DNA of 57,930 bases from Deltaproteobacteria bacterium. GTDB lineage: Bacteria > Myxococcota_A > UBA796 > SXON01. The position numbers and the translations under genes are program-made. The stretch lies in the NCBI GenBank assembly GCA_947484175.1, contig CANKOI010000014.1, forward strand, positions 1 through 57,930, read 5' to 3'. How positions within the stretch are numbered: position 1 is the stretch's first letter; the number at the start of each line of letters is the position of its first letter. This document shows, one piece after another, positions 1-8,589 of the stretch. The notes under the pieces were generated by a model that ran no database searches, had not been told where the DNA came from, and saw only the letters and a list, made by a program, of their open reading frames with translations.

Positions 1-1
1 C

Positions 2-415
2 ACCCTCCCCACCCTCGACGGCGACACCGTGCGCCTCTCCGAACAGCTCGGCCACCCCGTCGTCCTCGCGTATTTCGCCACGTGGTGACCCGTCTGTCCG
101 TCCGAGGTCTCGGACATCGACGACAACGTGTGGGCCCGCTACCGCGAGGAGGGCGTGGTGGTGTGGGCGATCGCTTCCGACGACCAGCGCGATGCCGTCG
201 AGGCCTTCCGCGACGCCCTCGGCTTGGAGCTCACGATCCTGTTGGACGAGGGCGGCGAGGTGAAGGCGAGCTACCCGCAAACGATGCCGTTCCCCACGGG
301 AGCGTTCCCGCAAGAGTGGGTGATCGGGACGGACGGGAACATCGCCTACACCACCAACGAGTACGAAGTGGGCGACCTCATCGCGGTGATCGAGGCGGAG
401 CTGGCGGGGGAGTAG
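2..415 (+). CDS. Redoxin/TlpA-like thioredoxin-fold selenoprotein (5' partial, in-frame TGA = Sec)
   Basis: This is the C-terminal part of a thioredoxin-fold thiol oxidoreductase of the redoxin/AhpC-TSA/TlpA type; the 5' end lies outside the window. The frame runs open from base 2 through TLPTLDGDTVRLSEQ and AYFATW, meets TGA at 86-88, and continues with PVCPSE to a stop at 413-415. Family members have W-C-x-x-C here, so the TGA sits exactly at the first catalytic Cys and gives W-U-P-V-C. A SECIS-like hairpin follows at 100-115. Later parts fit the fold: a beta strand (VVVWAIASDD), an LLDEGGEVKASY segment, and the cis-Pro-like region before EWVIGTDG. A conventional gene caller would start at ATG 128 and lose the active site. 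A sequencing error (TGC or TGT read as TGA) is the alternative, but the hairpin argues for selenocysteine. Confidence 0.85.
100..115 (+). promoter_or_regulatory. Bacterial SECIS-like hairpin downstream of the Sec TGA
   Basis: The arms GTCCG (100-104) and CGGAC (111-115) are perfectly complementary and enclose the hexamer AGGTCT (105-110). The loop begins 17 nt after the TGA. In E. coli fdhF the SelB-binding hairpin also presents AGGUCU, about 17 nt after the UGA. The A-T and G-C pairs inside the loop could extend the stem. Both position and loop sequence match what SelB needs. Binding itself is inferred. Confidence 0.8.
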
Positions 416-421
416 CTCCCC
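407..421. terminator. Short hairpin spanning the stop codon between convergent genes
   Basis: GGGGAG (407-412), a three-base loop formed by the TAG stop codon, and CTCCCC (416-421) make a GC-rich hairpin between two convergent genes 14 bp apart. No T-tract follows, so terminator activity is only a possibility. Confidence 0.3.
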
Positions 422-429
422 GCGAGTCG

Positions 430-1653
430 CTACAGCTCCGTTACGACCACCTCGCACGCCGCGTCCTCGCCCGAGGTCCACGGCCCTACCAGCGCGCTCA
501 CCGTCCCGCTGTCCGGGCACACCACCTCTACGCGCGGACACCACGACCCGCACTCGGCCCGGTCGGTGTTCGCGAGGGCGTCCACGCTGGCGCATAGGGG
601 GGTGAGGCCGTCGCACACCCGCAGGATCGGGTCGCCCACGCAGTCGCCGAGACACTCGGCGTCGCAGCCAACCTCGATCGCTGCCCCCGGCGTGCAGCTG
701 AAGTCGCCGGCGCCCTCCCACCCGCACTCCCGGTACTCGCCGTACGCGAGCGTGGGGCACGTGTCCGTGTTTGGGGGGAGAGCGTCGCGGGCCGCGATCG
801 TCACCGGCACTTCGCTCACGTTGTTGTCGTAATTGGACTCCGCGATCAACAGGCCGGCGTTCACCGTCACCCTCAGCGTGTAGTCCCCCGGCGCCACCTC
901 GGTGATGTCGATCCACTGGCAGTCGAGCCAGGCCGCGTAGGTGTCGGCCCACCCCACACTGATGCCCTGAAAATCGCAGGTGTAGCGAGCGCCGCCGCCG
1001 CCTCCCCACTCGGTGTTGTCCATCATGCAAAAGGCCTGCTTTCGGCCGGCGGCGATCTCCGTCCCGTCCGGCGCGAGCAACACGTACTCGGCAAACGCGT
1101 CCATATGGAGGTGTTCGTGGCACTCGTCGTAGTGGAACCGTTCGTCGCCGCTCACGTTGCCAAACGCGAGGTCGGCGGTGCCGGTGTTGGGAACGGTGGT
1201 GTTGAACTTGAGCAGGCGGCGCCACCCGGCGGCATCAACACAGGACTCGGCCATCGCGCAGTCCCCTTCCTCGAAGGGCATGTCTTGCACGTCGAGGGCG
1301 GCGGCCAGCGAGAAGGGGTCCATCGTGAGGTCGGGGAGCGGGCAGGCCCCCAGCGCGTCGAGGGCCACGCACTCCGGCGTTTCGGCGGCCGAACAACAGG
1401 CGGTGCAGCAGCCAGCACCCTCGCCGCAGTCGCTCACTCCCGGTTCGCACGCATCCCCGATCTGGAGCGGCGGGCTCTCGGAATCGCCGGTGTGGGCGCC
1501 CGTGTGCACGCCCGTGTCCGTGTCAATGCCGCTGTCGGTGTCCGCCGCGCTGTCTCCCTGGCCGACGATCTGGTCCCACTCGGGGTCGTCGGGGCGCGCC
1601 GCGGCAGGCTCGCCGGTGCACGACAGGCACAAGAAGAGAGAGACGGCGAACAT
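430..1653 (-). CDS. Lysyl oxidase-like copper amine oxidase lipoprotein
   Basis: This is a predicted surface lipoprotein of 407 aa. The signal peptide ends in a lipobox (LCLSC, Cys12), followed by a Thr/Asp/Gly linker and a Cys-rich segment (about 65-105). Residues about 110-290 match the animal lysyl oxidase catalytic domain: the copper motif C-H-E-H-L-H (178-183), GRKQAFC with Lys205, GISVGWADTY with Tyr239, and DCQWIDITEVAPGDYTL. Lys205 and Tyr239 align with human LOX Lys320 and Tyr355, which form the LTQ cofactor, so the enzyme may be active and oxidise primary amines. A Cys-rich tail of about 115 residues follows. The ATG at 1653 has GGAG four bases upstream. It is divergent from the metalloprotease gene. 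The substrate is unknown. Confidence 0.85.
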   Translation of the reverse strand: MFAVSLFLCLSCTGEPAAARPDDPEWDQIVGQGDSAADTDSGIDTDTGVHTGAHTGDSESPPLQIGDACEPGVSDCGEGAGCCTACCSAAETPECVALDALGACPLPDLTMDPFSLAAALDVQDMPFEEGDCAMAESCVDAAGWRRLLKFNTTVPNTGTADLAFGNVSGDERFHYDECHEHLHMDAFAEYVLLAPDGTEIAAGRKQAFCMMDNTEWGGGGGARYTCDFQGISVGWADTYAAWLDCQWIDITEVAPGDYTLRVTVNAGLLIAESNYDNNVSEVPVTIAARDALPPNTDTCPTLAYGEYRECGWEGAGDFSCTPGAAIEVGCDAECLGDCVGDPILRVCDGLTPLCASVDALANTDRAECGSWCPRVEVVCPDSGTVSALVGPWTSGEDAACEVVVTEL

Positions 1654-1672
1654 GAAGCTCCACGACAGAGTC

Positions 1673-1685
1673 CCAGCTTAGCTGG
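1673..1685. promoter_or_regulatory. Inverted repeat in a divergent promoter region
   Basis: CCAGC-TTA-GCTGG is a perfect 5-bp inverted repeat in the 86-bp gap between the lysyl oxidase-like gene and the metalloprotease gene. It could be an operator for either promoter. Nothing else supports this. Confidence 0.25.
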
Positions 1686-1739
1686 CTCCTGACCACATGG
1701 GGCTCGTCGTCGTGTCGTTGATCCGGCTACGGTCACGCC

Positions 1740-4445
1740 ATGATCGGTTCCTTGCTGCTGTACGTGCTCCCGACCCTCGCGGCGCCCGACCCCTCCCGGC
1801 TGGTCCCCCAAAACGCAACGGTGCAGGAGCGGTTTGCGCGCTCGCCGGCTTGGCGGGCGTTCACCTCGGCGGAGGGAGCGGCGTGGCGCGTACGCATCGA
1901 CCCCGCCACAGGCACCGTACACCGGGCGCTCGGCGGCGCCGTTGCTCTCGGCACGATCGACACGGCGAACGCTGCGGAGGCGGCCGTGCGCCGCTTCGTG
2001 GACCGCTGGCCGGCGCTGTTCGGTGTCCCTGCATCGGACCTTCGCCTGCGCGGAGCCCACCATGTCGCCCGCACCGACACGTGGCACGTCAGCTTCGACC
2101 GCCTCGTGGGCGGGGTTCCCGTCTGGCGCGGCGGGGTGACAGCGCGCATCCGGTACGGGCGCCTCGTGGCCTTTGGGGCCGACACGTGGCCGGCCGCGAC
2201 CGCGCCTGCCAGGGCGTCCCTGTCATCCACCGAGGCGCTGGCTCGAGCGCGTGCCCATCTGGGCGGGGGGCGCACAGTGGTGGAGGCCGCGCCGCGCTTG
2301 GTCGTGCTTCCGCTGGAGGGCGCCGGGAGCGCGTCCTTCCCGCTCGCTTGGGAGCTTCGGGTGCGACAGACGGACGCGCCCGGCCGCTGGACCCTCCTCG
2401 TAGACGCCAGCCGCGGAACCATCCTGGGGGTCGTAGACGAGCTGCGCTGGCTCGACGGAACCCTGACCGGCGAGCACGACACCCGCACCGTCGACGGCGA
2501 CATGAGCACCTCCCCGTTGCCGCACGTCACCCTCACCGGGAGCGCCGGCTCGGAGGTGTTCACCGATGGCGGAGGCGCGTATTCCATTGGCGACACCGAG
2601 ACATGGACGGCCAGCCTGAAGGGGCCCTACGTGCGGGTCACCAACGAAGCGGGCAGCGAGGGGAGCCTCTCGGTCGAGCACGATGCGCCTCTGTGGACGG
2701 ACGAAGCGGCCACCCAGGCGGAGCTCGACACGTGGGTGTTCTTGCATCGCGCCACGGCGTGGGTGGAGCGGTTTACGCCCGACAGCGGGCTCTTGGACAT
2801 CCAGCTCCGCTCGAAGGTGAACACCAACACCAGTTGCAACGGCTACTACGACGGCGCCGTGAACTTCGGCATCGAGGGGGATGGGTGCAACAACACCGCC
2901 CGAATCGCCGATGTGAACTACCACGAGTGGGGCCACGCCCTCCACGAACACAGCTTGCTCTCCGGCTCGATCGACCCCACGATGGCCGAGGGTTTCGCCG
3001 ACTTCATCGCCGTCCTCCACAGCTTGAGCCCCATCATCGCCCCAGGCTGGGCAACCGATGGCGGCTGGCTGCGCGACCTCGAGCCCGACCTCGTCTACCC
3101 CGAAGACTGGACGACGGTCTACTACGTGGACCAGATGATCTACTCCGGCGCCGCGTGGGACCTCCTCGGTCTCCTCCAAGCCCGCTACGGGGAGGGCGCC
3201 GACGAGTACGGCACCGCCTGGGCCATTTCTTCTCAGTTGCTCGCCGACGCGATCCGCACGGGTCCCGACATGCTCAGCATCGCCGATGAGTACATTCTCG
3301 CCGACGACGACGACGGAGAGGTGGCGAACGGCACCCCCCACCTTTGCGAGATCGTCGACGCGTTCGCGCTTCACGGGCTGGGCCCCGGCGTGGCCCGCTT
3401 CCCCATCACCCTCCTGCACGAGCCCCTCGGAAACCTGCCGGCCGACACCGCCACCGACGTGGTCGGAACGATCCGCAGCAGCGCCCCGGGATGCATCGAG
3501 GCCGAGGCCAACGCGGTCGACCTGCTTTGGTCCACCGACAGCGGCGCCAACTGGACCACGCAGGCCGCGACCCTCGTGGACGGCGCCTACCAGTCCGCCC
3601 TTCCCCCGTTCCCCGACGGTACGGTCGTGCACTACTACCTGGTCGCCCGCAGTGCCGAGGGCCTCGAAGTGTCGCTCCCGGCTTCGCGCTGGGCGCCGTA
3701 CAGTCTCTACGTGGGCGAGCTGGAGGCCATCTGGTGCACCGACTTCTCCACCGACGACGGCGCGTTCACCCATGAGCTCGCCGAGGGCTCCCTCGGGTGG
3801 GACGACTGGGAGTTTGGAGAGCCAACCGGCAAGGCCGGAGACCCGCTCGCGGCCTTCTCGGGCACCGGGGTGTGGGGCAACGACCTCGGCCACGGGAACG
3901 AGGACGGCGAGCACCCGCGCTCCACGACGAACTCCCTTTCCGCACCACCGATCGACCTCGGCTCGGCTGGGCCCGTCGTCGTGCAGTTCCGGCGCTGGCT
4001 GTCGATGGGGGATGGCTCCGTAGACGTTGCGAGCGTGCTGGCCAACGGCGCGCCCATCTGGTCGAACCACGCGAGCGCGGAGGGGACCGAAGCCACGCAG
4101 GACGCGGAGTGGATGCTGCACACGCTGGCGTTCGACGCGGGCGGGGCGGAGGCGCTCGCGCTCACCTGGCAGATCCAAACCACCGCGGAGGCCGTACACG
4201 GCGGCTGGAACATCGACGACGTCTGCGTGTACCGGCCGCTCCAAGCGGAGGACACTGGCGACACCGGGGAGACTACCGACACCGGGGACACGGCCGCGAG
4301 CGACTCCGGAGCGGACACAGGCACGCCCGCTCCCGACAGCGGCCCCAGCGAAACGGAGCCGGGTTGCGGCTGCGCTTCGTCGAGGCCTCCGGTCGGCTGG
4401 CTGCTGGTGGCGCTGGCCGCGCTAGGCGCGCGGCGCAGGGCTTAG
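1740..4445 (+). CDS. Secreted gluzincin metalloprotease with propeptide and MYXO-CTERM-like tail
   Basis: This is a secreted zinc metalloprotease of 901 aa. It has a signal peptide (MIGSLLLYVLPTLAA), an FTP/PepSY-type propeptide (about 50-240, with a WHVSFDRLVGGVPVWRGG segment), and a carboxypeptidase-regulatory-like stretch. The catalytic core has HEWGH at 395-399 and a downstream Glu417 in EGFADF, as in fungalysin/thermolysin-type gluzincins. The C-terminal half holds beta-rich domains typical of exported proteins, a Thr/Gly/Asp linker, and a final tripartite tail: a GCGC motif, a hydrophobic segment and an Arg cluster. That tail matches MYXO-CTERM sorting signals, which are processed for surface display. 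The ATG follows a TACGGT hexamer by 6 nt and lacks a Shine-Dalgarno sequence. A role in extracellular protein degradation is inferred. Confidence 0.87.
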   Translation: MIGSLLLYVLPTLAAPDPSRLVPQNATVQERFARSPAWRAFTSAEGAAWRVRIDPATGTVHRALGGAVALGTIDTANAAEAAVRRFVDRWPALFGVPASDLRLRGAHHVARTDTWHVSFDRLVGGVPVWRGGVTARIRYGRLVAFGADTWPAATAPARASLSSTEALARARAHLGGGRTVVEAAPRLVVLPLEGAGSASFPLAWELRVRQTDAPGRWTLLVDASRGTILGVVDELRWLDGTLTGEHDTRTVDGDMSTSPLPHVTLTGSAGSEVFTDGGGAYSIGDTETWTASLKGPYVRVTNEAGSEGSLSVEHDAPLWTDEAATQAELDTWVFLHRATAWVERFTPDSGLLDIQLRSKVNTNTSCNGYYDGAVNFGIEGDGCNNTARIADVNYHEWGHALHEHSLLSGSIDPTMAEGFADFIAVLHSLSPIIAPGWATDGGWLRDLEPDLVYPEDWTTVYYVDQMIYSGAAWDLLGLLQARYGEGADEYGTAWAISSQLLADAIRTGPDMLSIADEYILADDDDGEVANGTPHLCEIVDAFALHGLGPGVARFPITLLHEPLGNLPADTATDVVGTIRSSAPGCIEAEANAVDLLWSTDSGANWTTQAATLVDGAYQSALPPFPDGTVVHYYLVARSAEGLEVSLPASRWAPYSLYVGELEAIWCTDFSTDDGAFTHELAEGSLGWDDWEFGEPTGKAGDPLAAFSGTGVWGNDLGHGNEDGEHPRSTTNSLSAPPIDLGSAGPVVVQFRRWLSMGDGSVDVASVLANGAPIWSNHASAEGTEATQDAEWMLHTLAFDAGGAEALALTWQIQTTAEAVHGGWNIDDVCVYRPLQAEDTGDTGETTDTGDTAASDSGADTGTPAPDSGPSETEPGCGCASSRPPVGWLLVALAALGARRRA

Positions 4446-4461
4446 TTCCCGAGCGCGACGG

Positions 4462-6336
4462 CTACGGACAGATGTCGGTGTCCCAGTACGCGATGTCGTC
4501 GGAGGGCTGGCAGTCCTCGATGTCGGGGCTGCTGGTGCCCGTGATGCGCACTTGCAGGCCGAGCAGCGGCGAGGGCACGCCCTGAAGCTCGAGGAACTTC
4601 GCGGCGGTCATCGTTCCCGGGTCTACGCTGCCCACGAAGGTGTCGCTCGTCAGGTAGATCGGGCCGGTGTCGGTCTCCGCCCAGATGTCGACTTCCACGC
4701 GCCCATCGAGCTCATACCACCCGCTGTTCGCGATCGAGTACCAGATCCACGCCTTGCCCTGAGCGCACTCCTCGCTGCACACGTCGCGCACCACCGGGTA
4801 CAGGCTCTGAACCACCGCGACGGTTTCGCCGGCGCGGAAGTTGTTCACGCCCATCCAGTTCGGCTCGGGGTCGATCGGCATGCCGCCGTCTTCTTCCACG
4901 TTGGTGAGGCTGTAGTCGGACTGGTGCCACTGGGTGCGCGCGTCGGTGAACCCGTTGGTGTCGCGCAGCGCCATCAGCTTGCCGCCCGAGGTGATCACCA
5001 CGATCTCGGCGTGGTCGTCGCCATCGAGGTCGACAACGGGCACGGGGCCCGAGCAGGTGGTGTTGGTGCCACTGTACTCGGCGAGGATGTCGCCCGTTTC
5101 GCCGTCGACCACCATGGTGGCGCCGGGGCCGGCCCACACCACTTCCCAGTCGCCATCACCGTCGAGGTCGAACGCCGAGGCGCCGCCGCGACCGCTGCCG
5201 CTGCCGCTGGGGGTCAGCGTCCAGAACTCGCCGCCGCTGCCGTCGATCGCGAACAGCTTGCTCGAGGTGGGGATCACCACCTCGGGGTAGCCGTCGCCGT
5301 TGAGATCCGCGATCACCGGGGTGCTCGCCATCGCGCCTGCCAGGTCGTAGCTCCAGATCTCGGAGCCGCCGCTGTCCATGGCGCTTACGCCGTAGCTCGA
5401 CACCGACACGATCTCGGGGGAGCCGTCGAGGTCGAGGTCGGCCACCGCGACCGTTCCGTCCGGACCGCCGTTGGCCCACACGGTATTGCCGTCGGCGTCG
5501 TAGGCGGCGTTGCCCACCACCACTTCCTGCAGCCCGTCGCCGTCGAGGTCGGCCGCGATCGAGTGGCCGTAGGAATTGCCCACGCCCAGCCCGTCGCCCT
5601 CGGAGCCGTTGCCGCGCAGGCTGCCGGTCACGCCGTTGACGGTGCGACTGCCGATGTAGGCTTCGGGATCGCCGTCGCCGTCCAGATCGGCCATGCCCAC
5701 TGCCCCGCAGGTGCCCTTGTTCTTGCCTGACGAGGACGGTCCGGTCCAGATGGTGCTGCCCGTGGAGCCGTCGAGCGCGACGAGGGTGTACTGGATGTCG
5801 GTGAGGACGTCCGGCCAACCGTCGCCGTTGAGGTCGCCCACCGCAGAGAGAATGTTGGTGGTGTTGGTCGCCGCACGCGTCCAGTTCGTGCTGCCGTCGG
5901 CGCCGTTGATCGAGTAGAGATTGGCCGACGTGTCCAAGATGATGATGTCGGGCGTGTCGAACTCGTCCACGTCGCCGTCGCCGTCGTCGTCGTCAAGTTG
6001 ACCGACCACCGGCGGGGCGTAGGTGCCGCTGCCGAGCTGCTTCTCCCAGAGGACCTCAAGGTTCCAGTCGGGCTGGGCCGGGCCGCCTTCGCACTCGGCA
6101 TCCTGCGCCACGGCCTCGCCGGGAATGACCTGCTCGTCGCAGAACGTGGGATTGATCACCACGCCGCTGCCCGAGTCTTCGCCATTGCCGCTGCTCTCGG
6201 TGTCTACCGGCGGCTCCCAGTCGGTGCTGGTGTCAAACTCAGTGGTCTTCTCTTCGTTGCCCGTGAGCGTGTTTTCCGGCGTACAAGCTGGAATCGCAAG
6301 GACAAGGAGCGAACAGGGAAAGAGGCGGTTGTACAT
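4462..6336 (-). CDS. FG-GAP/VCBS-repeat lipoprotein
   Basis: This is a surface lipoprotein of 624 aa built mainly of FG-GAP/VCBS-type repeats, which fold as a beta-propeller. The signal peptide MYNRLFPCSLLVLAIPAC ends in a lipobox, then comes a Glu/Asp/Thr linker. From about residue 75 to 450 there are repeated calcium-binding-like loops of the form D-x-D-G-D-G (DDDDGDGDVD, DLNGDGWPDV, DLDGDGDPEA, DLDGDDHAEI). The C-terminal 150 residues form a separate beta-rich domain with an xCxxxC pair near DVCSEECAQG. The ATG at 6336 is preferred over the upstream in-frame ATG at 6420, because it begins the signal peptide and has GGAG six bases upstream. The likely role is adhesion or ligand binding. The function is not specified by sequence. 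Confidence 0.85.
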   Translation of the reverse strand: MYNRLFPCSLLVLAIPACTPENTLTGNEEKTTEFDTSTDWEPPVDTESSGNGEDSGSGVVINPTFCDEQVIPGEAVAQDAECEGGPAQPDWNLEVLWEKQLGSGTYAPPVVGQLDDDDGDGDVDEFDTPDIIILDTSANLYSINGADGSTNWTRAATNTTNILSAVGDLNGDGWPDVLTDIQYTLVALDGSTGSTIWTGPSSSGKNKGTCGAVGMADLDGDGDPEAYIGSRTVNGVTGSLRGNGSEGDGLGVGNSYGHSIAADLDGDGLQEVVVGNAAYDADGNTVWANGGPDGTVAVADLDLDGSPEIVSVSSYGVSAMDSGGSEIWSYDLAGAMASTPVIADLNGDGYPEVVIPTSSKLFAIDGSGGEFWTLTPSGSGSGRGGASAFDLDGDGDWEVVWAGPGATMVVDGETGDILAEYSGTNTTCSGPVPVVDLDGDDHAEIVVITSGGKLMALRDTNGFTDARTQWHQSDYSLTNVEEDGGMPIDPEPNWMGVNNFRAGETVAVVQSLYPVVRDVCSEECAQGKAWIWYSIANSGWYELDGRVEVDIWAETDTGPIYLTSDTFVGSVDPGTMTAAKFLELQGVPSPLLGLQVRITGTSSPDIEDCQPSDDIAYWDTDICP

Positions 6337-6466
6337 GAGTGCTCCGTCGCGGGACGTGAAGAAGAAGCTGTAGTGTGCCACAACTCCATACGTCGCGCAC
6401 GCCCTTGCTGTGACGATCATGGTTTTGGAGGTGGAGTTGGCCGAAAATTGTCGTGGGTGACCAGAG

Positions 6467-8548
6467 TCAGGTCGTCGCCCACCACGCGAGCCCAGCGAAC
6501 CCCATCAGGGCGAAGCCACCCCACAGCCACCACGGCGCGCCGGAGCCCGGCGCGGGGCTTGCGAGGTCCATCGGCCGCGACTCCCCCGGCGGCAACTGCC
6601 CGGCCAGCTCCTCGCGGGAGCGCCCCTGGAGCTTCCACTTCCCTGGCCCCTTCTCGTGCATGCGCGACTCGTCGCCCCGCACGCCGCCGAGGCCCTCCCA
6701 GCGAGGCGTGGCGCTGGGGCCGTCGTCGTCGTCGTCGTCGTCCTCGGCGGGCGGTGGGCGCGCGGCGGCTTCGGTTGCGGCGCGGTGCGCCTCCACCGAG
6801 GCTCGTTCCTCCGCTGCCTCCGCCGCCGCCGCTGCCTCCTGCGCCGCGCGCTCCGCCGCGGCTCGGTCTGCCGCCTCCGCTGCCTCCGCCGCCGCGCGCT
6901 CCGCCGCGGCTCGCTCCGCCGCCGCCGCTGCCTCCTGCGCCGCGCGCTCCGCTGCCTCCGCCGCCGCCGCTTGCTCCGCCGCGGCTCGCTCCGCCGCCTC
7001 CGCTGCCTCCTGCGCCGCCTCCGCTGCCTCCTGCGCCGCGCGCTCCGCTGCCTCCTGCGCCGCGCGCTCCGCTGCGGCCCGCTCCGCCGCCTCCACCGCC
7101 TGCTCCGCCGCGGCTCGCTCCGCCTCCACCGCCGCCTGCTCTACGGCCGCCTGCTCCGCAGCGGCTCGCTCCGCCACGTCGCGCTCCACTGCCGCCCTCG
7201 CCGCCGCGCGCTGCGCCTCCGCCGCGCGCTCCGCCTCGGCCCGGGCCGCCGGGCGCGTTGCCGTGCGACCCTTCGCCGCCCGCTCCACCGCGGCCTCCGC
7301 GTGCTGCGCCGCCACCTCTCCCGCCTCCTCCTCGTCCACCCGCCGTCGCTGAGCGTCCGCTTCGGCTTCTGCAACCCGCGCGGCCTCCTCTTCGAGGCGC
7401 CGTGCCTCCTGCACCTGGGCGGCGCGAGCCTCCAAACGTTCGGGCGAAATGAACACTTCCGCCGTCGCGAAACCGCTCATGCTCACGCCTTCAGCGCTCT
7501 CCGCGTCAAGCACGTCTTCGGCGTCGTCTTCAGGAGCCGGTTGCGCCTCGGCACGGCGAGGGGCCGGCGAGAGGCGTAGGCGGGGGGACGCGGGGGCCTC
7601 CTCGGCGGCGTCGGCGCGCTGCCCCGCCCCCACGAAGAACGCCGCCGGAGCGGCGGACACGGTGCGGCGGGCAATCTGTTGGGCTTCGTGCTCCGCCACG
7701 GCCCGTGCGGCCGTCAGCGTGGCCGCCGTAGACGCAGCGAGCGAGGCGGCGAGGCGCTCAGCCTCCGCCGCGAGGCCGCGTTCGCGGTCGAACCGTTCGC
7801 TGCGGGCGTCGTCGAGCGAGCGGTCCAGCCAGGCGCGAGCGTCGGCGGTGCGCGCCGCGCGGTCGGGCGGCGGGGCCACAGACACCGGCCGCGTGCGGAA
7901 CGGCGGCGGCGCTGGCGGCAAGCGTGCCCCCACCCCAGCGAGGAAAGCGGCGGCCTCGGCGTGGATCGGCAGCCCGCGGCAGGCAACGGCGAACGCTTGG
8001 CGCGCCGCACGGCCGTCCAGAAACCCCAGCCGGCCACCGTCGAGCGCGAGGCCTGAACACAGGAACGGGGCTCGGGCTACCCCCGCCGCCACGAGGCGCT
8101 CGGCCGAGGCAAGAGCCGCGAGTGCCTGGCCCAACGCTCGCACGTCTCCCGAAGCAGACAGCTCCCCCGCCTGATGAAAGACGGGACGAACGCGGAAGGT
8201 GCCCCCCTCCTCAATGCCGAAGCCCTCCAAGGCCAGAGCGCCGTGGGCCCCGCCATCGCGGTGAAGCGCGTCGAGATCGTCGAGGAGACGCGAGAAGAGG
8301 CCGAGAATGGCGAGCGGGGGCGGCTGAAGTTCTACGAGACTGCGCTTCAGCGGCGGCCCGAGCAGCACGCACCCCGCCGCCACCGAAACCGCCGCGAAAA
8401 CGCCCCCCCGCGGCAGCTGCTCCAACCGCCCCTCAGGAAGGGTAACGGCCTCTACGATCTGCCCACCATGGGTGCGGATGAGGTGCCGCGCTACGCCGGG
8501 AACGGCGCAGGGCAGGGCTTCAAGGACGTGGAGGTCGCCGACGGGCAT
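6467..8548 (-). CDS. Membrane-anchored pseudokinase with long Ala/Glu-rich coiled coil
   Basis: I do not recognise a named family. Residues about 1-230 look like a degenerate Ser/Thr kinase: LDALHRDGGAHGALALEG aligns with the kinase catalytic loop L..LH..G..HGDLKPEN, but Asp, Lys and Asn are Ala, Ala and Gly. A DVRALG segment follows, as in kinase C-lobes. Residues about 250-600 are an Ala/Glu/Arg-rich coiled coil dominated by AERAA/AEQAA heptads. Next come seven Asp residues, a basic/polar linker, and a single C-terminal membrane helix (WWLWGGFALMGFAGLAWW) with almost no tail. The product is probably a cytoplasmic scaffold anchored by its C-terminus. The ATG follows an extended -10-like TGATAGGGT by 6 nt. 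Confidence 0.7.
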   Translation of the reverse strand: MPVGDLHVLEALPCAVPGVARHLIRTHGGQIVEAVTLPEGRLEQLPRGGVFAAVSVAAGCVLLGPPLKRSLVELQPPPLAILGLFSRLLDDLDALHRDGGAHGALALEGFGIEEGGTFRVRPVFHQAGELSASGDVRALGQALAALASAERLVAAGVARAPFLCSGLALDGGRLGFLDGRAARQAFAVACRGLPIHAEAAAFLAGVGARLPPAPPPFRTRPVSVAPPPDRAARTADARAWLDRSLDDARSERFDRERGLAAEAERLAASLAASTAATLTAARAVAEHEAQQIARRTVSAAPAAFFVGAGQRADAAEEAPASPRLRLSPAPRRAEAQPAPEDDAEDVLDAESAEGVSMSGFATAEVFISPERLEARAAQVQEARRLEEEAARVAEAEADAQRRRVDEEEAGEVAAQHAEAAVERAAKGRTATRPAARAEAERAAEAQRAAARAAVERDVAERAAAEQAAVEQAAVEAERAAAEQAVEAAERAAAERAAQEAAERAAQEAAEAAQEAAEAAERAAAEQAAAAEAAERAAQEAAAAAERAAAERAAAEAAEAADRAAAERAAQEAAAAAEAAEERASVEAHRAATEAAARPPPAEDDDDDDDGPSATPRWEGLGGVRGDESRMHEKGPGKWKLQGRSREELAGQLPPGESRPMDLASPAPGSGAPWWLWGGFALMGFAGLAWWATT
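6721..6741. repeat. Trinucleotide repeat encoding poly-Asp
   Basis: Seven tandem CGT/GTC triplets encode, on the minus strand, seven Asp residues near the C-terminus of the pseudokinase/coiled-coil gene. Copy changes would add or remove residues without shifting the frame. Confidence 0.8.
6780..7240. repeat. Degenerate low-complexity repeat encoding an Ala-rich coiled coil
   Basis: About 460 bases consist of variants of GCCGCGGCTCGCTCCGCC and GCCGCCTGCTCC. They encode the AERAA/AEQAA heptads of the gene above. The units are imperfect, so this is an expanded coding repeat and not a mobile element. It is a likely site of length change by recombination. Confidence 0.75.
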
Positions 8549-8589
8549 AGGCCGACCCTATCATCGCACGGCGCCCAAGACGCAGCCGC

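Noticed and set aside
82-597. A 171-aa open frame beginning at GTG 82 that overlaps the redoxin gene
   Set aside because: It is another frame of the redoxin and lysyl oxidase-like regions, with Arg/Gly-rich composition typical of shadows.
1697-3289. Long antisense and out-of-frame open frames, for example over the metalloprotease gene
   Set aside because: These are shadows created by high GC content; no start signals or family motifs, while the real frame has clear domains.
6377-6396. TGGCACACTACAGC upstream of the FG-GAP lipoprotein gene, resembling a sigma-54 promoter
   Set aside because: The spacing is GG-N9-GC, one base short of the essential N10, and the gene has its own Shine-Dalgarno start elsewhere.
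6780-7240. The Ala-rich repeat as a CRISPR array or mobile element
   Set aside because: The units are degenerate coding heptads without constant spacers or terminal inverted repeats.
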